Assembly (NCBI GenBank): GCA_028554645.1
Contig: JAQOOI010000007.1
Location: 124,001 to 188,000, forward strand
Length of the DNA stretch: 64,000 nt
Reading direction: 5' to 3'
Source: Omphalotus guepiniiformis
Lineage: Eukaryota; Basidiomycota; Agaricomycetes; Agaricales; Omphalotaceae
Made by a program: the position numbers and the translations under genes. Shown piece after piece: positions 10,918 through 21,402 of this stretch (its first letter is position 1; each line of letters begins with the position of its first letter). The notes beneath the pieces are model-generated. The model made no database searches, had not been told where the DNA came from, and saw only the letters and a list, made by a program, of their open reading frames with translations.

Positions 10918-10925
10918 CTATATAC
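10918..10925 (-). promoter_or_regulatory. TATA box of the peptide-precursor gene
   Basis: GTATATAG on the minus strand, about 145 bp upstream of ATG 10773. It is the only TATA-like word I noted in that interval. Confidence 0.5.
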
Positions 10926-10930
10926 AAGAG

Positions 10931-11793
10931 AAAGTCTCGCCCGCACCAAATACGAAGGTTTACCTAGACACCAAATCAGTGTTCCGCCAAGATATCATTG
11001 GACAGAAAAAATGTTATATGGGGAGCAATGCGATCGTTTAGAATTCCCGGGCAGTGTTTTCGACTTCCAACGCAGCATTTGGATTACAGAGAAGAGGCAC
11101 GATCTGGGACATAGTTTCTCGTATGGGCTTGGCAAGGCTTGGCAGCGCAGTGTTCACCTATTCGTAATACGACATTTGAGATCGAGGCAGTGGAGAAAAG
11201 AGATGACATAACCTCCGACATCAGGTAGAGGCTGCTCGAGAAAACACTACAATGTGACTGAAGTTGCTGCGACGGAATAATGGCGTCAACAACCCCAACG
11301 CGAGGTTTCAGAATGGGACATATCGAAGCTGCATATACCCGCAAGTGAAAAACGTCTGGCAACAAGTCCTTCGAGTTTTAACTTTTGAGTAACATTTTTG
11401 GTGAGACCGGGAACGGGGGCAGAATATTTGAACAGTAAGTCAGTTTCGAGTGCCTTGATGATTCTAGGTGTTGGTTCTAGGCTCGTGCAAGGGAATGCTG
11501 AAACTAAGAGTAAAGTCTGTCCAGTAGAGATAGGGTATACCACTCAGTAAATCTTGCTGAACTGGGATTCGAGAGCAACGAAAGTCGATGTTTACCGGCC
11601 CAGAAAAATCGATGGTCCGGTCCGGTCCGGGAGTACATAATGGATATGTATTGAGTCACATGACCTTCTTGCAAGTCAACCACGATGATCCTTCTCTGTC
11701 AGTGTCACTGTCAGTCTGAGCTCAAACACCTCTTGCTCTCCTTCCATCACTGGCTCTCTGTGTGAGGTCGTCTCAAGGACACGCTGAGCCGCA
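10931..11793. other. Spacer between peptide precursor and NTase copy 1
   Basis: No supported gene. It contains the shared promoter words of the NTase family, GGTCCGG repeats at 11614-11630 and GAGTCACATGACC near 11652, which are listed separately. Confidence 0.4.
11614..11630 (+). promoter_or_regulatory. GGTCCGG triple repeat upstream of NTase copy 1
   Basis: GGTCCGGTCCGGTCCGG, about 165 bp before ATG 11794. A near-identical word lies at the same distance from the start of copy 3 (63042-63060, opposite strand). A further word, AGTCACATGACC, follows at about 11653; it recurs before copy 2 (near 13999) and as AGTCACGTGCC before copy 3. Confidence 0.5.
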
Positions 11794-13644
11794 ATGCCCC
11801 TACTGTATGTTCCTGGCACGTTTTACTTCCGATAACCAACCTGTTGACACTCAAATGCTATCCTTGACAGTCCGCTTGATATTCAAGACTTGTTTCTTCG
11901 CGATATCTCACCACTTGATCGAGTGCAGTACTCCAAAACTAATCGAGATGCATATCGCGCTGTACAGTCTTTCAATATGCGTGCGTTCCGCGTAGAGAAG
12001 GTCCTTTTACCGTATTTTGATATGGTGGAAATCAACGAATTCCGCCGGCTCCAAAAGCTCACGGGAATGCTCGTGTCTGGTTCAACGGCTTTGCAATTCT
12101 TCGACCGCACCACGTACCCAGAATCTGATCTCGATGTCTATGTCGAATTTAAGGGATGTATGGCAATCATTGATTTTTTGCAACGCATTGGGTACCGATA
12201 TGAGATGTACAAGGAGGAGTTTCCGACGTTGGCCGCCGCGTTAGAAAGGGTGAAGGAGCTGAATAGGATCGGCGTACACGACGCCCCCAACGCGGACGAC
12301 ACATGGGAGGGATATTTGAGCAATGGAATGTTAGGTGTTGTCAACTTTGCGAGAGGTGGCAAGAAGGTCCAGGTAATAGTGTGTCGGGAATGTCCCATGT
12401 CCGTTATCTTGGGTTTTCACTCGAGTGAGTATATGTACTCTGCGATAAGAATTCCCTGATGAATGCTAACGACCTCTTCATTCATGTTAGCCTGCGTGAT
12501 GAATATTATCAGCCACTCTCACGCGTACTCTCTCTTTCCGCGAGCGACTCTCATAGAACGTGTTTCCGTGTCGATCAGCCGTTTCACCGCGGATTGCCAT
12601 CAAGACGCTGCTCGTCAAAAGTATTCAGAACGCGGTTGGAGAATAATTGACTTCCCTCCTGCCACTGCTGTTTTACGTCCACAATCCGAATTCAGGTCCA
12701 CTCCCCGATGTGTAGGCGACTCTTCTTGTTGGACCATTCCGCTTTCCCCGATTCAGGGCGAAGATGGTCTTGACTTGGAGCTCAAAATGGAGTCTGTGGA
12801 CCCGGTACAAGCAAACTCATGGGATTTGACATATGGATCTAATGACGGAACCCTCTGTTTCGAAGTTGAATCAGCTCCAGATCTCAAGTTCAGCTATTGT
12901 TGCTCGTCCCTTCTTCAATTTCCGAACACCGGAGAGGCCGCTGAGAATTAGTGAGCTACTCTATTCATTTGTCCGGGGGACAGTGAAATTTACGAATTGT
13001 CATAGCGTGGATGAGCAACTTCCAGCGATGATTCGTAAGAAGGTTGATAGGAGAGTAGACGACGCATCTGAGCGTGTATGGTCGCTCCTTGAGCGGGTTT
13101 ACTCTAACATGCCTCCGCTCACGGACCGCGTGGAACGTGAGACGCCAATCATCCTCCCCACTGCCCGCACTGCCCGCGTATTAGCGGGAGTACTGAAGAA
13201 CCTGCTTGGGTGGTTCGGCAGTGATCCCATTGTAAGTCTTCGGAACTTTTATTTCTTTCTATGGTGTCCTCAACCACCTGCCCTCCCTTCCCCCTGCATG
13301 CATTACCGTTATAGGTTGATTTCAGCTTTGCAGTAGGCATATCCACCCCACATGTATGGACAAATGTTACCATTTCCCTACCTCCTGGCATGCCCGATCA
13401 AGGTCTATGTCCTATGACCTTCTCTGCGAACGAAAGCCTCATAAGAGTACTCAAGACGTACAAAATAGGACTCAAGCTGAAGGGACTGGCAGGAGACGTG
13501 AAGCCACCGCACCCGGGTCGTCTTAGCCGTTATAATTCGGGTTATAGAGACAGGGGAGTGCAAACTGATGCTTGGGTTGGCATCGAGCGTGTCGATGTTG
13601 CAAACGAAGTGTGGCCATGGCATGCTGGCATACTTGAGCCTTGA
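11794..13644 (+). CDS. Nucleotidyltransferase-fold protein, copy 1 (interrupted)
   Basis: ATG 11794 opens an 11-nt first exon (MPL-L), joined across GTATGT...TTGACAG to PLDIQDLFLRDISPLDR. The NTase-like core reads LVSGSTALQFFDRTTYPESDLDVYVE (near 12070-12150): a Gly-Ser motif followed by D-L-D, as in the nucleotidyltransferase superfamily. An intron at about 12423-12490 joins GFHS to a TCVMNIISHSHAYSLFPRA block. The frame stops at 12949-12951 (GEAAEN, TAG). A conserved second segment (VKFTNCHSVDEQLPAMIRK...) resumes in another frame, runs to GSDPI, and after an intron continues to 13644. Copy 2 is open across this junction, so copy 1 is either frameshifted there or makes a shorter protein. 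The substrate is unknown. Confidence 0.6.
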
Positions 13645-14123
13645 CAGTGTTTTTGTGTTTGTGGAGAGGGCAGCAACGATCTTTTTGATACTGGCGTAGC
13701 GAGGAGGAGTTTATAGGGGAATGTTCCTTGGGAACGCGGTGTAACACTGGGCTTTGAGTCGAAAGCTGTTGAGCTGGAGACTCGGATGATAAAAGACTTT
13801 TGAACAGGCTCACTGACGTTGTAACCTGACTTGCTGTCTGGTTCGCCGACTGTTCTGTGCAGCTCAACGATTTAGGCGATTTGGGTCACTGATCTATAGT
13901 AGTATATATAAACTTCTAACAATATATGCATGTATGCACTTTTGTGCTAGCCATCCCGCTAATTATCGGATGAGGAACTTCGAAGAGTCAATTACTGAGT
14001 CACATGACCTTTGTGCTGGATGCGCGGCGCGACGATCCTGTCAGCCTGAGCTCAAACACTTGCTCTCCTTCCATCACTTGCTGTCCGTGTGTGGTCGCTT
14101 CAAGAGCTCATCGTTGAGCTGAA
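13645..14123. other. Spacer between tandem NTase copies
   Basis: No gene. The left part aligns by eye with the 3' flank of copy 2 (15960-16200). The right part, from about 13998, repeats the upstream flank of copy 1, including GAGTCACATGACC and GAGCTCAAACAC. This makes the duplicated unit about 2.3 kb long, flanks included. Confidence 0.5.
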
Positions 14124-15957
14124 ATGCCTCTACTGTATGCTTCTGGCTTACTTTATCTCTTCTCATAGAGAAAGTAATGTGTTCGACGCCGTTGACAGGC
14201 CGTTTGATATCCAGGACTTGTTTCTTCGCGAGATTTCACCAATTGACCGGATTCAGTACTCCAAATCTAATCGAGATGCATACCAAGCTGTACAATCCTT
14301 CAATATGCGTGCGTTCCGCGTAGAAAAGATCCTTTTACCATATTTTGATATGGTGGAAATCAACGAATTCCGCCGGCTCCAAAAGCTCACGGGAATGCTC
14401 GTGTCTGGTTCAACGGCTTTGCAATTCTTCGACCGCACCACGTACTCAGAGTCTGACCTCGATGTCTACGTCGAATTTAAGGAATATATGGTGATCATTG
14501 ACTTTTTGCAACGCATTGGGTACCGATATGAGATGTACAAGGAGGAGCTTCCGACGTTGGCCGCCGCGTTGGAGAGGGTGAAGGAGGTGAATGGGATGGG
14601 CTTACATGACGCTCCCGACGCGGCCGACACATGGGAGGGATATTTGAGCAATGGATTGTTAGGTGTTATCAACTTTGTGAGGGGTGGCAAGAAGGTCCAG
14701 GTGATAGTGTGTCGGGAATGCCCCATGTCCGTTATCTTAGGTTTCCACTCGAGTGAGTACATGTATTCTGCGATAAGAATACCCTGATGAATGCTAACGA
14801 CCTTTCATTCATGTTAGCTTGCGTAATGAATATTATCAGCCACTCTCACGCGTACTCTCTCTTTCCGCGAGCGACTCTAATAGAACGTGTTTCCGTGTCG
14901 ATCAGCCGTTTCACCGCGGATTGCCAACAAGACGCTGCTCGTCAAAAGTATTCAGAACGCGGTTGGAGAATAATGGACTTCCCTCCTGCCACTGCTGCTT
15001 TACGTCCACAATCCGAATTCAGGTCCACTCCCCGATGTGTAGGCGACTCTTCTTGTTGGACCATTCCGCTTTCCCCGATTCAGGGCGAAGATGGTCTTGA
15101 CTTGGACCTCAAATTGGAGTCTGTGGACCCGGTACAAGCAAACTCATGGGAATTGACATATGGATATCATGACGGAGCTCTCTCTTTCGAAGTTAAATCA
15201 GCTCCAGGTCTCAAGTTCAGTTATTGTTGCTCGTCCCTTCTACGGTTTCCGAAGACCGGAGAGGCCGGAGAGAATTACGTGAGCTACTCTATTCATCTTT
15301 CCGGGACAGTGAAATTTACGAATTGTCATAGCGTGGATGAGCAACTTCCAGCGATGATTCGTAAGATGGTTGATAGGAAAGTAGAGGACGCATCTGAGCC
15401 TGTATGGTCGCTCCTTGAGCGGGTTTACTCTAACATGCCTCCGCTCACGGACCGCGTGGACCGGGAGGCGCCAATTATCCTCCCCACTGCCCGCACTGCC
15501 CGCGTATTAGCGAAAGTACTGAAGAACCTCCTTGGGTGGTTCGGCAGTGATCCCATTGTAAGGCTTCGGATTTTTTTTTCTTTTTTCTATGGTGCCCTCA
15601 ACCACCTCCCCTCCCTTCTCCCTGCATGCATTACCGTTATAGGTCGATTTCAGCTTCGCAGTCGGCATATCCACCCCACATGTATGGACAAATCTTACGA
15701 TTTCCTTACCTCCTGGTATGCCCGATCAAGATGAATGTCCAATAACCTTTTCTGCGAACGAAAGCCTCATAAGAGGACTCAAGAAGTACAAAATAGGGCT
15801 CAAGCTGAAGGGACTCGCAGGAGACGTGACGCCGCCACACCTGGGTCGTCTAAGCCGTTATTACTCGGGTTATAGAGACAGGGGAGTGCAAACTGATTCT
15901 TGGGTTGGGATCGAGCGTGTCGATGTTGCAAACCAAGCGTGTCCATCGCATGCTTGA
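14124..15957 (+). CDS. Nucleotidyltransferase-fold protein, copy 2 (most intact)
   Basis: Same plan as copy 1: ATG 14124, an 11-nt exon 1, intron ending TTGACAG, then PFDIQDLFLREISPIDR. The core LVSGSTALQFFDRTTYSESDLDVYVE supplies the Gly-Ser and D-x-D features of the nucleotidyltransferase fold. After the intron at about 14752-14818 comes TCVMNIISHSHAYSLFP. Here one extra C (GAATTACGTGAGC at about 15273) keeps the frame open through VSYSIHLSGTVKFTN to LLGWFGSDPI. An intron at about 15557-15642 leads to the last exon VDFSFAVGISTPHVW, ending ...QACPSHA at 15957. It is roughly 90% alike to copy 1 by eye and follows it in tandem. I know the N-terminal part as a common expanded mushroom family of unknown role; the C-terminal part I do not recognise. 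Confidence 0.7.
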
Positions 15958-16523
15958 GCCTCGACAGTGTTCCTGTGTTTGTAAAGAGGGCTGTGGTACG
16001 TGACGAGATTGTGCTCTGGTGTAGCGCGGAAAAGTGGAGAGGGGTGGTTTCTTGAGGAACAGTGAACACAGTGTAAATCTGGGGTTTAGGTCGGAAGCTG
16101 CTTGAGCTGGGGATTCGGATGTGATAGAAGACTTTTGAACAGGACCACCGACGTTGTAACTCTGGTTGCGGACACTGTGCTGCTCAATCAATTCGTTATT
16201 GCAATTTAGGTCGCAGACCTAAATTGCAATAACGAAATTCGTTGTATATATAACGTAGCACATTCAATTTTGCGCAAGTCATCCCGGGCCAGTTAAACAG
16301 GTTATAAGATCAATGCGAAGTCCAAACTAGTGTCCATGGTGATCACGACTCATGTTGGTACAAGACAATCTATTGCTGGAAAATACATTCTTTCCCGAAA
16401 ATATCCAGCATCATGCCAAGGTAGAACGAAACAGTAACAGACACTAAGTAGCATATTTTCATCTTCAATCCCTAAGTTGTGGTATATTTCACTCTCAAAC
16501 TCCCTCTACTACTCCCCATCACC
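15958..16523. other. Spacer with hairpin, NTase copy 2 to WSC gene
   Basis: Apart from the hairpin at 16192-16236 I see no gene. Two convergent genes end on either side, so both 3' flanks lie here. Confidence 0.4.
16192..16236. repeat. Perfect 21-bp hairpin
   Basis: The arm TTCGTTATTGCAATTTAGGTC (16192-16212) and its exact reverse complement (16216-16236) enclose a GCA loop. It lies about 240 bp past the end of NTase copy 2 and is absent from the matching flank of copy 1. No protein or terminator function is evident. Confidence 0.85.
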
Positions 16524-18299
16524 TCAGTCACTCGAAACGATTTGAATCGTCACAGGACTGCACTCGTCCAGAACGTAGTGAGGGTGATTAGTAACAGGGT
16601 CAAAAACTACATCCAGCCTTCCATTTGCAGTATTGTTTGGACAAAGAGAGAATGCGTCCGCTTTGCCTCCGAGTGCAAGAATTTGAGGGTCAGAGATTAG
16701 CCCGCTCGGATTGTCCTATATCCGGAGAAAAAATCATTTTCAGTGACCATGATCCACGTACACAAGGCAGGAGGGTATGGTGAACGAACTCACCATAGCA
16801 CAAAAGGCTTCTACACCAGGGAACGCAGGAGCGGAGGCGACAAAGTTGGGCGACTCGCCTTCTCCTGGAGCACTAGAGACCATAAGTTGGCCTGGGTTAG
16901 TGAATGAATGCGGTAGGAAGACAGAGTTTTGCATTGAATATGTCGGCCAATCGGAGCAGCATAGCGTACAAGCCTTCAAAGTGAAAAGATTGTTTATAAT
17001 CACGTTACACGCGCTTGCAGTAGAGTCTCACCGAAAGAATACTCCAAGTCACGCTCGGAACCATCTCGACCAAGATAACCTTCAGCGGGACCACAGCTGA
17101 AGATCCGTCTTGCGGAGGACTATTGAACTTGGCCGACAACGTGAAGTTAGCAAGGTTCGTCGAAGTACAATTTTCTGATCCTGATCCTGGTGCGGTTCCG
17201 TTCGTGAACAAGTGGTATAACACGAGACGATTGGCGTTCCCGCAGTATTCAGAATGATCAGAGACACAGACTGCACGACAGTCTTCGTCTGAAACGTGAG
17301 TCGTAGCGTTGCCTAATACGTCGCCGCACCCTGTATTTCATTGAGTTGGGTTAGAGAGAGAGGAGATTGAAGTATGCGTTTGAAGGATACACCAACATTC
17401 ACGTCCGTCTTCCATTCCTGCATTGGAGAATCCCGCTGTTTGGCAAGCCTCGGTGCATGTTTCGGCAGTTACGCCTGCTGGGACATTAACAGGTGTGTCG
17501 AGAACTCGAGACGCCGCACTGTCGCTACATGAAGTAAGAAGCATTGGATTAGTATTTGTTCAGGAACAAAGACGTAGCACCTACGTGAAGCACCCTTGGT
17601 ATGCCCATCCGCTATTTGCGACTGCCTGAACGATGACGGGCGCCGGTTGTCCATTGGTATAGATTTGAATCCTGCTTGAGCCCCCACAAGTCTCCGACGA
17701 GTTCCCAGTACATGGGGTGCTACAGTCGGTGGTGAGAGCTTGGGTACTAGGAACTTGAATAGTTGAATCGCAATCTGCAAGAAAAAGTTGAGGTTAGTTA
17801 CCACTCGGTACCTCCACCAACATACACATACAGCATTCTCTGCGACAAAGAGTAAATATTAGTAGACTGAAGATCTGAATGCATGCCAAGCTGACTGACT
17901 GAGCGAATTCAAGTCCCGAAAAAATATAGTCCCCTGCATCACAAAATGCAAGGCATGTTTCAACGGTCATGTTTGTATTGTCAGAAGTAAAGCTAGCTGC
18001 AAGAGTACGCGCAATAGAAATGTCGCTGGAGATTCAGATGATTAGAGAATGCGTATTAGTGACCGTGGAGGAACAACTGACGTGAAACAACCGACAAAAG
18101 TCCAGTCTGAAGAGCTGTTTGGACTAATGCGTGGCGACAGCGTTCGAGATTCAATACCCGCGTCAGGGAGAGAAATCGCCAACACCGAAGGAAACCGCAC
18201 TGTGGAAAACAGTCAACCTCGAGCTCAGCACAAAGCAACAAATAAAAATACCACTGTGGTGTGAAAAAGCAGGGGAAGTAGCGCAGCAAAGAGAGCCAT
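16524..18299 (-). CDS. Secreted protein with two WSC domains
   Basis: ATG 18299 starts a signal peptide (MALFAALLPLLFHTT). After two introns the first WSC domain begins with WTFVGCFT joined to DISIARTLAAS, continues NMTVETCLAFCDAGDYIFSG and ends SETCGGSSRIQIYTNG. The second has RVLDTPVNVPAGVTAETCTE, GMEDGRECWC and DEDCRAVC...SEYCGNANRLVLY. The C-terminal region (FTLSAKFNSPPQ; then CTLCCSDWPTYSMQNSVFLP; then GRLDVVFDPVTNHPHYVL) matches the layout of agaricomycete WSC proteins. The stop is TGA at 16524-16526. WSC modules bind cell-wall glucans in related proteins. No membrane anchor is seen at the C-terminus, so a secreted, wall-associated location is likely. At least six short introns are needed. 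Confidence 0.78.
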
Positions 18300-19119
18300 C
18301 TTAATGTAAATGCGAGGACTAGATGCCACCTTGCTTTATCGTAGCCTTCGCAGCAGCATCCTTTATACCTCTTGTTGCCTGCGGCTTCCCTCAATGCAAG
18401 GCAAAAGGCACACAGGGCCAGGTACTTTAGGGAGATGGTTGTCCTATATTGCTCCCACTTCTGTTCGCATGCCAGGTGAGTCGAGTATTAGCGAGCAAAG
18501 CGCTCGTCCCTGTCTTCTAAATTTATATAATGAGTACGAAGGAGCAGCGTCTTAAAACCACTGTTAAAGTTCACCTGCTCTGATCCATTCACAGCTGATT
18601 GTACGGCATTCCAAGGTCTTATACACCGGAGAATGAAAACAGGTCCTGGGAGAACAAAACAGTGTATAACGTCCATAAGCTTCCGAGTCGCAAGGGACAA
18701 GACGTTCCATGTCATATCATAATGACAGATGGACCGTCGATATCAAATCTAATACGCACTCTATGTTATAACTCGGAATCAATAACATATCAAGAAGAAA
18801 TAAGTGCGGCTGCAGGGCGGAAACCCTAGGTTTTAGAATAGCTTGTGAGAGGATGAAGAAAAGAAACGAGGCAAACGAAACTTAATAACGAAAAATTTAC
18901 AGACATCGATGCTTTTATCTTATCTTATCTTTCGGAGAAAGTTCCAGACCGGTCCCGGTCTCCGGCCCGATTGTACCCCAGTTTGTCTCTATTTGTCTAC
19001 TACTTCGAAATTTTACCCCTGCGCGACGCGGTGTCGCACAGTTCACAGCTGCTCTACAGCATACCAGTCTCTCTTATTTCACGTTAAACAGCTTTCCACC
19101 TTTTTCTTAAACCACCACA
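18300..19119. other. Divergent promoter region, WSC gene and YHM2-like carrier
   Basis: No gene. It holds both promoters. A tandem GATA-factor-type site at 18915-18932 is listed separately. Confidence 0.45.
18915..18932 (-). promoter_or_regulatory. Three tandem GATA-factor sites
   Basis: TTATCTTATCTTATCTTT on the plus strand reads as three overlapping AGATAAG words on the minus strand. It lies about 190 bp before the carrier start at 19120. Tandem GATA words of this kind are bound by fungal nitrogen- or iron-responsive GATA factors; use here is inferred. Confidence 0.4.
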
Positions 19120-20386
19120 ATGTCTCCACCACCTGGTAAAGGAAAAGATTCTGGAACTGCTCGTGTCTTAGGTTCAGGGACATCGGGTAAGTCAAGCAGG
19201 TAGCAACCTTCTTCGAAAGCATGCTCAATTTTCTCTTTCCAAACCTCCAGGTATTGCAGAGCTGTTAATTTTCCATCCTGTGGATACCGTTGCGAAGCGG
19301 TTAATGAGTAACAAGGCGAAGGTGCAGTGGCAGCAAAAAGTATTTGAAAGTGTGGAAGTAAGACTGACGCGTGTATTAGGTCTCATTTTCGAGTCTTTCA
19401 CCTATCATTTTCCGAGATTATGCTTCTGCATCGGTGGGAAGGAAAATGCTGTCACTATTCCCTGGGCTTGGATACGCTGCAGGGTACAAAGTTTCGCAGC
19501 GGATTTACAAGTTTGGCGGTCAGCCGTATTTCAATGACTGGATCAACCAGCACTTCAAGGACAACTTCACGAATACGTTCGGAGAGCGGAAGGGCAAGCT
19601 TATGATGCAAGCTGCCGCTGGAAGGTATGCTTCTAGTCACTGGGTTTATTATGGGCTTGCTCATTGGAATGTTTTCGCATTTTCTATCGCTATTCTATAG
19701 TCTGACTGGTATCGGTGAAGTTGTGCGTATTTCCTTGTCTATGGGTACTTTCGTTATTTTAATATCACATTCTCAGGTTCTACTTCCTCTTGATGTTCTC
19801 AAGATCAAGCGTCAAGTGAACCCGGAAGCTTTCCGAGGACGAGGGATCTTCCGACTCGTCGCTGATGAAGGCTTTGCACTCTATCGCGGTTGGGGATGGA
19901 CAATGGCAAGGAATGCCCCAGGGAGTTTTGCAGTACGGTTGTTTTAGTCGTTTTTGTTCGACTTTCACTGAGCGCTTCAATTATAACAGCTTTTCGGTGC
20001 CTCTGCAGTAACGAAAGACTACGTGCTTGGCGTCACGGACTACTCCAAGGCTACCTGGACACAAAACTTCATCGCTTCCATCGCAGGTGCCGTCGCGTCT
20101 ATCACTGTTGCTGCACCCCTAGACACCGTGAAGACGCGTATCCAAAACGCCAACTTCGAGAGCAAAGTACCTGGCATCGTCGTAGTGAAGGATTTGATTA
20201 AGAACGAAGGTCCCACTGCTTTCTTCAAGGGATTGACACCTAAGGTAAAGCCAACTACCTCCTTCTCACCCTGTGTTAAGCTTATATCGTGTTTGTCCCG
20301 TGTAGATCATCGTGGTCGGGCCGAAGCTCGTGTTCAGCTATACATTAGCACAATCTCTGATTCCTTTCTTCGGGAAATACGTCTAG
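19120..20386 (+). CDS. YHM2: Mitochondrial citrate/2-oxoglutarate carrier, YHM2-like
   Basis: An inner-membrane solute carrier expected to exchange citrate for 2-oxoglutarate. ATG 19120 gives MSPPPGKGKDSGTARVLGSG; an intron then joins to IAELLIFHPVDTVAKRLMSN, with a carrier P-x-D motif (HPVDT). Further blocks are GRKMLSLFPGLGYAAGYKVS, a second signature at LLPLDVLKIKRQ, RGWGWTMARNAPGSFALFG joined over an intron at about 19932-19989, and a third signature APLDTVKTRIQNANFE. The last exon (IIVVGPKLVFSYTLAQSLIP) ends FFGKYV at TAG 20384-20386. Sequence and order follow yeast Yhm2 closely by memory. Five introns are needed; all visible borders are GT-AG. Confidence 0.88.
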
Positions 20387-21402
20387 TGGGCCTCTCCATG
20401 ACCTAGACATTTCCACCTCGTAATTCCAGTCGTCACCTCGCGACATCCTAGATCCCTAGCTGACCTGTTCACGCTCACGCCCATTCCACACGCAACAAAA
20501 GTAGAGGACTATTACGCTGCTATGTTAACGCACGTTACTTTTATATTATCACGCTTTCTTTTCTCCTGGGCGCCTACAATAGCTTTGCTATATCCCGCGG
20601 GTCTTAGTCCGTGTTTCATGGCCTACTTAGAAGCATATATTCTAGATCTATTCGGTATATTCCCGGCTTACATACATTCACTGTACTCCCTCACTGATAC
20701 AACCCGACTCAATGCTTTTCTCTTTCGCGCGGCAGGAGGCGCATATACTAAGTAAGTAGGAGACAGTGAGCACGTGATAGTCAAGTAAATCTCTGGTTCC
20801 CTTCAAACTCTTTGCTTCCTCCCTACCAGCTGGGTTCTTCAAGGTATATAAGCATTCTGACCACGTCAACTCACAGATACCTGGCTTGTCGTGTGGTAGA
20901 TCTTCGTGGCATCTGCGGAGGGAAGAAGACTAACTGCCAGATCAGTGATGTATTCATTATCTGTGAAGGTGCATCTTGACACACTACATCTGCGGTGCGG
21001 CGGTTTTTGACAATTCGTTTCAGAATGACAAGGGCGGGATCTCTCTCTCAGGCTATCTTGAAGATGACTCGGCAAACGAACGGCAGAAATGAAAAAGTCC
21101 TGACCTACACCGCTCCGAACGGTGGTGGTTCCAAGTGACTATGTTTTGGACGCACCAGAAGGAATCTTCATTGTATTCTTATGATCCGGATGACGAGAAG
21201 AGCTATAGCCCCGCCATGGGGACTGCGTAACCTCAGGCTGGTTATCGTTGATTTCATTGACCGAACAGATCGCAATTCCAAAGCTCGTTTTAACTCGAAC
21301 ATCTGCACAACCTGCTTGCGCGGAGCCCTATAATGGCCGGTGGAAAACATATAATCGGAAAGGATCACGACGCACGTCTTGTATCGTCTCAGCAAAACGA
21401 CC
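20387..21402. other. Spacer without recognised gene
   Basis: About 1 kb. Short open frames occur on both strands, but none has a recognisable motif or convincing exon chain. Confidence 0.35.

Noticed and set aside
12952..12984. A 31-33-nt micro-intron (GTGAGC...GACAG) at the NTase domain junction
   Set aside because: Splicing it out does not restore the frame in any copy; it leads to a stop in each case tested.
14134..14167. A 34-nt intron at the start of NTase copy 2
   Set aside because: A longer intron ending at TTGACAG fits all three copies in frame, including copy 1, where the short version is impossible.
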